The notes beneath the pieces were generated by a model. It was not told the origin of the DNA and searched no databases. It worked only from the letters and a program-made list of their open reading frames with translations. Below are positions 43,318-52,500 of a stretch of DNA of 64,000 nt, in pieces. Source of the DNA: Aquimonas sp002352135 (GTDB taxonomy: Bacteria > Pseudomonadota > Gammaproteobacteria > Xanthomonadales > Xanthomonadaceae); NCBI GenBank assembly GCA_035440755.1, contig DAORND010000002.1:1-64000 (forward strand). Reading direction: 5' to 3'. The first letter of the stretch is position 1. Each line of letters begins with the position of its first letter. A program made the position numbers and the translations under genes.

Positions 43318-44196
43318 ATGTCGATTGACCACGACCCGCGGGAAAATCCGGAGGCGTCATTGCTGCGCAACCTGCGTTCGGGTTTTGCCACCCTGCTGGC
43401 TAGCGTCCTGGTGGGTTGGTGGCTGATCTATCCCGACGACCGTCCCAGCAGAACAGCCGGTGCCGACGCGCCGCTTCGGATCGGGTACGCCATCGAACCG
43501 CCCTACGCGTTCCTGGATGTCCATGGCAAATTGCGAGGCGAATCGATCGATGTGCTGCGCTACGTATTGCACCAGGAACACATCGATCATGTCGTCTGGC
43601 TGCACGTAGAGTTCGCCGATCTGTTGCACGAACTCAAGCATGACCGCATCGATATCGTTGCCGCAGGCATGTTTGCCACGCCGGAGCGGCGAAGAGAGGC
43701 TTATTTCAGTCGACCAACGGCGCGAGTGCGAGCGGCGATGCTGGTTCGTGATTCGGTGGACACGTCCAGTCAACTTAAAGACCTGGTCAGGCAGCCGACG
43801 CACCGCGTTGCAGTGATCGATGGAAGTGTTGAACAGACCACTCTGCAAGCAGCGGGCTGGCCAAGTGATCAGATTCATGCCTACTCCGATGCCGACGCCG
43901 CCATGGATGCGCTGGAGGGCGAACGCGTCGACATGCTTGCACTTTCCCTACCCTCCTTGCGGTGGCAAGTCCAACAACGAATGCTTGCTGATCGCTATCG
44001 CATTGTTGAATTGGCAGAAGTACCGCTTGGCTACCCAGCGTTTGCCGTGGCCCAGCGCGATCAGAAACGGGTTGAACAGATTGATCGAGTCCTCAACAAC
44101 TACATTGGGAGTCCTGCGCACGTGCAATCGGTGCAGTCGTATGGATTCGAGTGGTCGGACGTGGTCTGGCCACTCGGTGCGGAGGCAAGCCGATGA
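43318..44196 (+). CDS. Membrane-anchored family-3 solute-binding protein
   Basis: 292 residues from the ATG at 43318. One N-terminal hydrophobic segment (about 22-38, FATLLASVLVGWWLIY) has no clear cleavage site or lipobox, so the protein is probably held in the inner membrane with its binding domain in the periplasm. The domain begins LRIGYAIEPPYAFLDVHGKLRGE and continues with IDIVAAGMFATPERR, as in SBP_bac_3 amino-acid-binding proteins and the sensor domains of BvgS-type kinases. The stop overlaps the start of the GGDEF/EAL gene (ATGA at 44193-44196). No ABC transporter genes are nearby, so it is more likely a sensor input than an uptake protein. Confidence 0.85.
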   Translation: MSIDHDPRENPEASLLRNLRSGFATLLASVLVGWWLIYPDDRPSRTAGADAPLRIGYAIEPPYAFLDVHGKLRGESIDVLRYVLHQEHIDHVVWLHVEFADLLHELKHDRIDIVAAGMFATPERRREAYFSRPTARVRAAMLVRDSVDTSSQLKDLVRQPTHRVAVIDGSVEQTTLQAAGWPSDQIHAYSDADAAMDALEGERVDMLALSLPSLRWQVQQRMLADRYRIVELAEVPLGYPAFAVAQRDQKRVEQIDRVLNNYIGSPAHVQSVQSYGFEWSDVVWPLGAEASR

Positions 44197-47100
44197 CCGC
44201 CACGCCAAGACCGTTGAAAGGGCGATTGGTGACGCTTGGCATGTTATCCATGCATGTGCTCGGGATTTTTCTGATTGCTGCCGCATATCGCGCAACGGAT
44301 ACGCAGATCACGGCATTTGCAAGCGTCCTGCAGTCCGCTTCGACCATCCGCATCAGTGTTGAACGCGCAACCTCACTGTTACAACAGCAAACAAGTCAAG
44401 GATTGACCCCGAATCAGCGTGCCCGCGTCGTCGCTGAGCTGGATCGCGCGCGCTTGGCCGCCGGCGCCTTGATGGCGCAGTCCAATCCGGTTGAAGTCTC
44501 TTTGGAACCGAATATCGGGATTGAAGCCCAACGTCTGTCCGAAGAGATCACATCCATCTCCCGTAACGTTCAAGTAAGTCTGCAGAATCCACGCGCTGTG
44601 AATCTGGAGCAACGTCGGAGCGATGCCACGTCACTGCGTCGGCACCTGAATGCCTTGGATGATGCTGTCGCCGCCGAAACTTCGCATCGGCGAATTGGCT
44701 TGTTCCGGATGTTTGCGTTCATCATGGCCGGCATTGGCCTCAGCGGCAGCGCCGCGCTCTGGTCCATCGTTGTTGCTGAACGTCGTCGGCTCAGGGCAGG
44801 AAGGACACTGATCGAACGGGATGACCAGCTACAGGCGTTGGTTGGCGCGGTCCCGGATGTGATCGTGCTGGTGGATCGGCAGCTGAATATCCTCGCCAGC
44901 AGCAGCACTCACCCGACTTGGCGGTTGAGCAGATCAGGTGCCACAGGTCCTGACCCGTTGACCAACGCGCTCGACAGCGTGCTCGTGGGCCAGGTACGCA
45001 GTCTGGTCCAGGAGTGCATTCAATCCAAGCAGGTCATGTCGCTGTCATACAAGCGCGAAATCGAAGGGAAGACACTGCACTTCGATTCACGATGCAGTCC
45101 GCTACGTGGTCGTGAACAAGCAGTCTGGGTCAGTTGGGACATCAGTGCGCGCGTTTTCAGTGAGCACCGTGTTCGCACGCTTGGCAGGTACTACAACTTC
45201 TTGAGCCATGTGAACCAAGCGATCGTCTGGGTTGGAGACGAAGACAGTCTGATAGATCGGATCTGTTCCGTGGCCACCCAGCACGGCGACTTTGCCTACG
45301 CCTGGTTCGCGACACGGCCGCCGGGACGGTTCGGCTTGCACGCCACACATCTGGTTCGCGCCAGCGGATCGGTGGATGACAGTCAACATGTCAGTGTTCT
45401 GGTTGAGCACCCCCAATCGCCCTTGCTATCGGCGATCAATAGCCAGTCCGTGGTCTGCTTGTCTCTAAACGACAACTCAGTGCAAGCCTCATGGCGCGCC
45501 CACATCATGCGTCTTGGACTGCCCGGCCTGGTCATGATACCGGTGCGATCCGACTACTCAGAGCAGGCGATCACCCTTGGCGTGTTGGTGTTGCACAGCC
45601 GGGAACAGGGTGCTTTCGATGAGGAGCATCAGGTCCTATTCAATGAAATTGCCGGCGACGTCGCCTATGCCATCGGACGTATTCGACGTGACGCAGAACG
45701 GCAGCAGATGGCGGGGCGTGTCAGGCTGCATGCCACTGCGCTGGATGCCACGCGCGATGGCGTTCTGGTGACCAATCCCCAAGGTGTTGTCCTGTCGGTC
45801 AACCGGGCATTCAGCAAGATCACTGGCATTTCCGAACACGACGCCATAGGCAAGATCAGCTTTCTGCGTCAGATGTTGCAGGAGTCCGGCTATACGAGTG
45901 AGTTGATCGAGCAGTCGCTGCGGTCGGAAGGATTCTGGAAAGGTGAAATTCTTGGGCAATTGCCCTCAGGTCGAATGCACACCTTGGGGGTAACCGTCAG
46001 CCGCGTCACCGCAGAAAAAAGTGACCAAGAACATCGGGTGGTGGTGTTCTCCGATCTAACCCAACAACGTGAGGATGAAGCCCGGCTGCGCCGCGTTGCA
46101 CAATTTGACCCATTGACCGGACTGCCAAACCGGAGCCTTCTGCTCAGCCGCTTGGAGCATGCGCTCCTGCAGCCGGACCGCCAAAAGAACGTGCTTGCCA
46201 TTCTTTACATTGATTTGGATAGTTTTCGCACGATCAACGACAGTCTCGGCCATCACCACGGTGACGAGCTGCTGCGGCAAGTCGCGCTTCGCTTGTCCGA
46301 GCACACTCCCCTCGGTTGCACTTTGGCGCGAATGGGCGGCGACGAGTTCGCCCTGCTGGGTGAAAACCTGGCAAATGCCGATATGGCGATGCAAATTGCC
46401 CGAGAACTCCATCGCGCAATGGACGAGCAACTCGAAATCGCCGAGTTCGAGCCTGTCTACGTGCAGGCGAGCATCGGTATCTGCGTCTGTCCACCGCATC
46501 AGGGCACGGCATCCGACTTGATCCGCAACGCCGAGCTGGCCATGTTCGAGGCCAAGCGCGCGGGACGCAATGCGATCCGTTTCTTCACCCTTGCCATGGG
46601 CGAAACGGCGGTTCTGCGCCTCGCAATCGAGACGCGCCTACGCCGTGCTTTGGCTGAGCACGAGTTCGTCCTTCACTACCAGCCGCTATGGGGCCTCAGC
46701 GGGGACAGCCTCGTTGGCGTTGAGGCATTGGTCCGCCTCAATCAACCCACATTGCCACCATTAGGTCCCGCGGAGTTCATACCCGTGCTGGAGGATATCG
46801 GGCAGATCGAGGCGTTAGGAGACTGGGTGACGAGGGAGGCTTGCAGCCAAGCGGGCAGATGGTTGAATGCCGGCTGGGACTTCGGGGTGATGGCGATCAA
46901 CCTATCCCCTGTCGAGGTCGCCAGGCACCCGGTAGAGCAACGAATCAAGGCAGCGCTTGAGGAGAGCGGCATTGCTCCCGAACGTATTGAACTGGAAATT
47001 ACGGAGTCGGGTCTCATGGAACAAGGCGAACGCGCGGAGGACTTCCTGAAAAGCCTGCATGCGCTTGGCGTACGAATAGCGATTGATGACTTTGGTACGG

Positions 47101-47390
47101 GCTATTCGTCACTTGCCTACTTGCGGCGCTTCCCGGTCAACAAGCTGAAGATTGATCGCAGCTTCATCTCTGCACTGACCACGGATGAGCGCAACGCAAG
47201 ACTGGTCGACAGCATGCTTCAATTGGGCAGGAGTCTTGGCATCGAAGTCCTTGCCGAGGGCGTGGAAACGCCTGAGCAGGCGGATTACCTGCGCGAGCAT
47301 GGATGCGAGACGATTCAGGGCTACTACATCAGCCCGCCGCTGACCGCAGAGCAGATCTGGACGCGCTTCAGAACCGACACGCCTTGTTGA
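44193..47390 (+). CDS. Membrane PAS/GAF sensor with GGDEF and EAL domains
   Basis: 1065 residues from the ATG at 44193, with GGAGG eight bases upstream. Order: TM1 (about 13-31), a periplasmic helical region of about 140 residues, TM2 (about 171-193), a PAS-like segment (VGAVPDVIVLVDRQ), a GAF-like region (about 335-490), a second PAS (LDATRDGVLVTNPQGV), GGDEF (motif at 715-719) and EAL (E844-A845-L846). The cyclase motif MGGDEF and substrate stretch INDSLGHHHGDELL are intact, as are the phosphodiesterase motifs EALVRL, ELEITESG and DDFGTGYSSL. The usual RxxD inhibitory site before GGDEF is missing. It could make or degrade cyclic di-GMP; direction cannot be read from sequence. Coupled to the upstream solute-binding protein. 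Confidence 0.92.
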   Translation: MTATPRPLKGRLVTLGMLSMHVLGIFLIAAAYRATDTQITAFASVLQSASTIRISVERATSLLQQQTSQGLTPNQRARVVAELDRARLAAGALMAQSNPVEVSLEPNIGIEAQRLSEEITSISRNVQVSLQNPRAVNLEQRRSDATSLRRHLNALDDAVAAETSHRRIGLFRMFAFIMAGIGLSGSAALWSIVVAERRRLRAGRTLIERDDQLQALVGAVPDVIVLVDRQLNILASSSTHPTWRLSRSGATGPDPLTNALDSVLVGQVRSLVQECIQSKQVMSLSYKREIEGKTLHFDSRCSPLRGREQAVWVSWDISARVFSEHRVRTLGRYYNFLSHVNQAIVWVGDEDSLIDRICSVATQHGDFAYAWFATRPPGRFGLHATHLVRASGSVDDSQHVSVLVEHPQSPLLSAINSQSVVCLSLNDNSVQASWRAHIMRLGLPGLVMIPVRSDYSEQAITLGVLVLHSREQGAFDEEHQVLFNEIAGDVAYAIGRIRRDAERQQMAGRVRLHATALDATRDGVLVTNPQGVVLSVNRAFSKITGISEHDAIGKISFLRQMLQESGYTSELIEQSLRSEGFWKGEILGQLPSGRMHTLGVTVSRVTAEKSDQEHRVVVFSDLTQQREDEARLRRVAQFDPLTGLPNRSLLLSRLEHALLQPDRQKNVLAILYIDLDSFRTINDSLGHHHGDELLRQVALRLSEHTPLGCTLARMGGDEFALLGENLANADMAMQIARELHRAMDEQLEIAEFEPVYVQASIGICVCPPHQGTASDLIRNAELAMFEAKRAGRNAIRFFTLAMGETAVLRLAIETRLRRALAEHEFVLHYQPLWGLSGDSLVGVEALVRLNQPTLPPLGPAEFIPVLEDIGQIEALGDWVTREACSQAGRWLNAGWDFGVMAINLSPVEVARHPVEQRIKAALEESGIAPERIELEITESGLMEQGERAEDFLKSLHALGVRIAIDDFGTGYSSLAYLRRFPVNKLKIDRSFISALTTDERNARLVDSMLQLGRSLGIEVLAEGVETPEQADYLREHGCETIQGYYISPPLTAEQIWTRFRTDTPC

Positions 47391-47450
47391 GCGAGACCCG
47401 CGATTCACTCAACCTGGCAACGCAGTCCAGGATGGACTGGTCAAGTGATC

Positions 47451-48248
47451 TCACTCAAGCAGAAAGCTGTCCGCATCCAACTGTGCCGGGAATCGTTCCC
47501 GATGCGCGAGCAGTCCCGCAGCGCTGAACTGGACGGTCACGGATTGCGCTTGCGCGCCGCATTCGATCAGGACTTGCCCCAAGGGATCGAGCGCCACACT
47601 ATCTCCGGCATAGCTCAGATCGTTGCCATCCATGCCGACGCGATTCACGGCGGCCACACAGGCAAGATTCTCGATGGCGCGGGCGCGCAGCAGGGTTTGC
47701 CAGGCATAGCGCCGCGCAGCCGGCCAATTGGCGGTCACCACCAGCAAGTCATAGTCGAACCTATCGGTTTGTTCGACACCAAACCGATTGCGCAGAAAGA
47801 CGGGAAAGCGCAGGTCGTAGCAGACCACCGGGCAGATTCGCCAACCCTTCAAACTGACGGTCAATCGGTCTGCGCCAGACGCATAGCGCAGGTGTTCTCC
47901 AGCCATGCGGAACAGATGCCGCTTGTCGTATTGGCTGATTCGTCCGTCCGGGTAAGCCCAGAGCAAGCGATTGAATACCTTCTCACCGTCGCGGATAACG
48001 ACCGAGCCCGCCACGCACAGATCATGCGTGGCGGCCATTGCTTTAAGCCATGCCACCGTCGCACCCTGCATCGTCTCGGCTTCGCCGACGGCGTCGTTGG
48101 AAAAGCCGCTGGTAAAGGTCTCAGGCAGCACGACCAGATCGGATCGACCGGCGACGCCGGCAATGTGTGCGCCATACAACGCGCGATTGGCTTCGGCATC
48201 GCGCCAGACGGTCGCGTCCTGAACCAGGGTGACGCGCAAATCCTGCAT
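47451..48248 (-). CDS. Nitrilase-superfamily omega-amidase (YafV/Nit2 type)
   Basis: 265 residues from the ATG at 48248; the 25 codons upstream belong to the preceding gene. The catalytic triad is visible as Glu43 (LPETF), Lys109 (YDKRHLFRMAGE) and Cys143 (PVVCYDLRFPVFLR), the arrangement of omega-amidases that hydrolyse alpha-ketoglutaramate. It sits 14 bases downstream of a YbdL-type aminotransferase, a pairing that fits glutamine-dependent transamination with removal of the keto-amide product. Substrate is inferred from family and neighbour. Confidence 0.88.
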   Translation of the reverse strand: MQDLRVTLVQDATVWRDAEANRALYGAHIAGVAGRSDLVVLPETFTSGFSNDAVGEAETMQGATVAWLKAMAATHDLCVAGSVVIRDGEKVFNRLLWAYPDGRISQYDKRHLFRMAGEHLRYASGADRLTVSLKGWRICPVVCYDLRFPVFLRNRFGVEQTDRFDYDLLVVTANWPAARRYAWQTLLRARAIENLACVAAVNRVGMDGNDLSYAGDSVALDPLGQVLIECGAQAQSVTVQFSAAGLLAHRERFPAQLDADSFLLE

Positions 48249-48262
48249 TGTCCTTGCTCCAA

Positions 48263-49417
48263 TCAGATGGCACAGAGTCGCTGCGCCGCCAACTGCATGG
48301 TGGCGTCGGTCTTGGCGAAACACAGTCGCGCCAGTCGCAGATCCTTGGGGGGGGCGCGATAGAACGGCGACAGCGGAATCGCAGTAACCCCTTTTTCGAC
48401 GGTCAGCCAGCGACAGAAATCAAGATCGTCGAGGTCGCTGATCGCGCTGTAGTCGACCAACTGGAAATAGCCACCCGGCACATCGAGCAGACGGAACCGC
48501 GAATCCTTCAGCAGTGCGCGAAAGGCATCACGCTTCTGCTGGTAGAAGGAGGGCAGTTCGTGATAGTGCTCGGGTTGTTTTTCGAGCATCTCGGCGATGG
48601 CCCATTGTGCGGGCGTGAAACTGCAGAAGGTCAGGTACTGATGCACCTTGCGGAACTCTGCACTCAGCGCCTTGGGCGCCACCGCATAACCCAACTTCCA
48701 GCCGGTGCAATGAAAGGTCTTGCCGAACGAACTGACCACGATGCTGCGTTCCGCCAGCTCAGGCACTCGCAACACGCTGGCATGCTCCCGTCCATCGAAA
48801 ATGATGTGCTCGTAGACTTCATCCGACAGCAGAACGATGTCAGTGCCACGCAGAATATCCTGCAGCACCGACAGATCAGCGCCAGTCAGCACGGCACCGG
48901 ACGGGTTATGTGGCGAGTTGATCATCAACATGCGGGTGCGTGGCGTGATGGCATCTTTCACGCGTGGCCAGTCGACGCTGAAGTCACTCGAATCGAGTGG
49001 GACGTGCACGGCCACAGCCCCAGCCAGATCCACGGCGGGTTCGTAGCAGTCATAGCAAGGGTCCAGCATAATCACTTCCTCGCCCGGACGAACACAGGCG
49101 TGAATGGCGGCGAAGATCGCTTCAGTGGCCCCACTGGTGACAGTTACCTCGCTTTCCGCGTCCACCTTGCGCCCGTACAGCGCCTCAGTCTTCAGCGCAA
49201 TTTGCTGCCGCAACGGCAGGATGCCCATCATCGGCGAGTACTGATTCTTGCCTTCCCGCATCGCGCGAGCCAGTGCCTCACGCAGCAATTCAGGCACCTC
49301 GAAATCAGGAAAGCCCTGACCCAGATTTACCGCATTGTGTTCCATCGCCAACTGCGACATCACAGTGAAAATCGTGGTGCCGACGCGCGGCAGCTTGGTT
49401 TCGATATACATGCTCAA
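48263..49417 (-). CDS. ybdL: Methionine aminotransferase, YbdL type (PLP-dependent)
   Basis: 384 residues. Fold-type I aminotransferase with QGFPDFEVPELL, TSGATEAIFAAI, INSPHNPSGAVL, LSDEVYEHIIFDG and the PLP-binding Lys in SSFGKTFHCTGWKLGY. These stretches match YbdL/kynurenine aminotransferase-like enzymes, which prefer methionine and aromatic amino acids. With the omega-amidase next to it the likely job is converting the keto acid of methionine salvage to methionine with glutamine as donor. Its transcription starts after the terminator at 49436-49466. Confidence 0.88.
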   Translation of the reverse strand: MSMYIETKLPRVGTTIFTVMSQLAMEHNAVNLGQGFPDFEVPELLREALARAMREGKNQYSPMMGILPLRQQIALKTEALYGRKVDAESEVTVTSGATEAIFAAIHACVRPGEEVIMLDPCYDCYEPAVDLAGAVAVHVPLDSSDFSVDWPRVKDAITPRTRMLMINSPHNPSGAVLTGADLSVLQDILRGTDIVLLSDEVYEHIIFDGREHASVLRVPELAERSIVVSSFGKTFHCTGWKLGYAVAPKALSAEFRKVHQYLTFCSFTPAQWAIAEMLEKQPEHYHELPSFYQQKRDAFRALLKDSRFRLLDVPGGYFQLVDYSAISDLDDLDFCRWLTVEKGVTAIPLSPFYRAPPKDLRLARLCFAKTDATMQLAAQRLCAI

Positions 49418-49435
49418 TCAACTCTGGAAACAGTC

Positions 49436-49466
49436 CGAAAAATCTCAGCGTAACGCACGGTTACGC
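49436..49466 (-). terminator. Rho-independent terminator after the minus-strand subtilase
   Basis: Read on the minus strand, a 7-bp stem (GCGTAAC with GTTACGC, 5-base loop) is followed after TGAGA by TTTTT. It lies 54 bases beyond the subtilase stop and 19 bases before the aminotransferase start, so it would separate the two units. Confidence 0.55.
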
Positions 49467-49519
49467 GTGGAACGACAGGCGCGAGCCGCGCCATCCGCTC
49501 AATTTGTGACACCCCGAAC

Positions 49520-52500
49520 TCAAGGCGAATTGCACTGCAACGCATCGCTGAGTTTGATCACCGCGTGATCGATACTCCACCGCCCCGTCAATGGAGGCGA
49601 CCACTCCGCCGCCAAACCAACCTGCGCGGCATTGGCATTTCCGAGCGCGAGCAACGCGCTGCCACCCGCCGTGTTGCCCGGCGCCACGTACGCACATGTC
49701 GGACAGAAGCCGCTGAACTGCAGCAGCGACAGTGGATTGGTGCTGGTCTCCTCGGCGCCCAACATCCATCGTGGCATGCCGTTGCGGTCGTACAGGTATA
49801 CCGCGATCGAGTATGCCTCGCTGCCAGCGACAAGGGTGTAACCGAAGCCCGGAAAAGTCGGGTCGTACCAGAATCCATCCAGCGACGTTTGCTGGCCGGC
49901 CACGCTGGCACACCCTGCCAAGGGCAAGGAGACCAGTCGCTCACTGCCTGTCACACCGTCCAGATCAAAACTGAACTGCATCTGGTCAGCGTCAAGGACC
50001 GAAAGCTGCATACTGCCGACTACTGTGCCGCGATCTACCGAGCCGTTCCAGACATGTCGCGTCACCGGTGCCTGCCATGACGACGCATTGGCGCTTGGTT
50101 GGGGACCCGCCGCGATGTACCAGCTCGGCGTGCCATCCTCCAGATAGGTATACCAGATGACGCCCCATTGCCCGGACAGCGGGTACAGAAACAGGCCCGA
50201 TCCCGAACGCAGGGGGTTGTAGAACGCCCCGTAGCGTGGCACGGGCATCGGTACAGTGCGGCTCAGGTTCGCCTGAACCGTGATGCGGGCGTCCTCAGCC
50301 CCGGCATTGACGGGTGTCAGGTACCAGCGTCCAGGTGACAAGCTCGTCCCTGTCAGATTGAAACTGGCATTGGCACCGCTTCCGGTATGACTCGCCGTCG
50401 CGGCAGTCCGCGCGGGAGCCGAGGCAATGGCAGGCCCGGAACTGCCTTGTTCCCGCGCCAAATACAGATGCACATTGCCAGTTCCGGATTGGGTAACCTG
50501 CAAACCAGTGCTACCGGAGGGCACATCAATGAACAGTTTCTCGTGACTCTGGCCCGCCGCCAGCGACATTTGAACAGGCACGCCGGAGACCAGCGCACGC
50601 GCGGCACTGGCATCGTTGGCGGCACGGCTGAGGGTGACCGGCACGTGCGCGAAGGCGGCAACGTCCGGGCGGGTACGCAAGGTCAGAACGGTGCGTCGCG
50701 ATTGGCCGGGCAGCCAGTCTGGATCATCCCAAGCCAATCGAACCTTATAGGCATCTGATCGCAGCACTTGCGCTGGTCCCGTCGCGACGGCAATCGAACT
50801 TGGCGGTGCGAGCGTATCGAAAGCGAGCTGATCAACGCTGACCGCATCCAGCCCTGCACCGCCTGCCTGCCAGTTCTGCACCAGAATCCACAGCGTCTGC
50901 GCACTCCCTGTTTGCTGAATCTCAATATCACAGACCTCCTCGGCATTCCCGCCGGTTGATTGGCATAGCTCTTCTGCCTCGGCGGGCAAACCGTCGCCAT
51001 CGATGTCGTTGCCTACATACAAGTCCACATCGACAGCGGATGTCGAGTGTGTGGCAACCCGCAAGCGCCAGGTCGACACCGCGCCGACTGCCGCCGGAAT
51101 ACTCACCGTCTGAACCGCAATCCCCGTGCCAAATCCATCGTAAACGGCACTCGGGGTTGGGTCCTGGGCCAATTCGATGGTCGTGACCTGGGGCGGACCC
51201 CAATCACTCGCTAGAAATGTCGCATCGCTCATCTCCGGCAGCGAAGCGGCCAGCTGCGCACTCGTCGCGCCCAGATTGGCAGAGTCGGCCCCCACCAGGA
51301 GATCGACAAATCCGGCATCGCCGCTGACCGTTGCCCTGACTTCGGCGTTGATCTCGCCTGGATCGGCATACGCCGTCACCGGCAGTCGAGTGACGGCGGC
51401 GCTGCCAGCAACCGGCACAAGACGGATTTCGCCATCGATCCAGCGACCGGGGTTCGCGACACCGACAACATCGATGACCACGCTCAAGTTCATGCTGGCA
51501 CCGGCGGCCAGAGTGAATTCTGCGGGCGTAACGCGAATACTGCCCTCGCTGATGCTGCTCTCGACGCGCCAACGACCGCCACCGATCTGATCCCGCACTG
51601 TGCGCTGCGCACTGCACGTATCGAGGCAACGCGTCATCACAATGCCCGGCAGGTTCAAGCCACCGGGATTACCTCCGGAAGCTGGATTGGCCGACTGAAA
51701 CGCCGATTGATTGACATCGAGATAAAGCCCGCCACCCAAGGCGGTTGCCAAATTGACCCGACCAGCGCCCGCCGCCAACGGTCCGGCCGGCGTGACACCG
51801 TTCTGCAGCCGAATCGTATTCAACGCCGTGGTCTGCAGTGCCGATTCAATCTGGCTGACCGACCAGGCAGGACGTGCAGATCGAAGCAGCGCAACCGCAC
51901 CGGTGACGTGCGGTGCTGCCATGGACGTACCAGACTGGCTGACGATGCCATTGCCGGTCCCCGCTGCCGCCAGGATCGAGGTGCCCGGCGCCGTGATATT
52001 GGGTTTCATCAGCGCGCCAATGTCCACCGGGCCGCGGCCACTGGATGCCGCAAGGCGATCTCCGAGCGCATTCTCAACCGTGAGCAACGCGCCCTCGATC
52101 CGCCCGCGCTGTCCGCCAGCGGCCAGCCATTGCCGGAGCAATTCAGCGTCAGCAAAGCCCAGATGCGTCGCCGGCAATGAATGGCTGTCGGCGGCAATCG
52201 ACTCGCCGTCGCCAATCCCGTTGAGCAACACCATGCCACCTGCCCCCGCACGCCGCACGTTGTCACTTTTTGCAATCCGCGCCTGGGTTCCACGCAGACA
52301 CACAACAATCTCACCATTGAATCGATTGGGCTGATCGGCCCACGGGTTGGAAGAGCCGTCCGGCTGCCCGTTTGCGCCCAGCCCCAAGCCATCTCCAGTC
52401 CCGCAACCCGGAAAGTCCTGGGGAATCGCGATTGAGGCGGGACCAAATCCGGCGGTATTACCCGCGCCCAACAGGCTGCCACCGCCCGGCGCTGCACCGC

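Noticed and set aside
47423..47439. 7-bp hairpin between the GGDEF/EAL and omega-amidase genes as a terminator
   Set aside because: Short stem and no T tract on either strand.
47445..49453. Two plus-strand open frames (305 and 401 codons) opposite the omega-amidase and aminotransferase
   Set aside because: Both are shadows of minus-strand genes with complete catalytic motifs.
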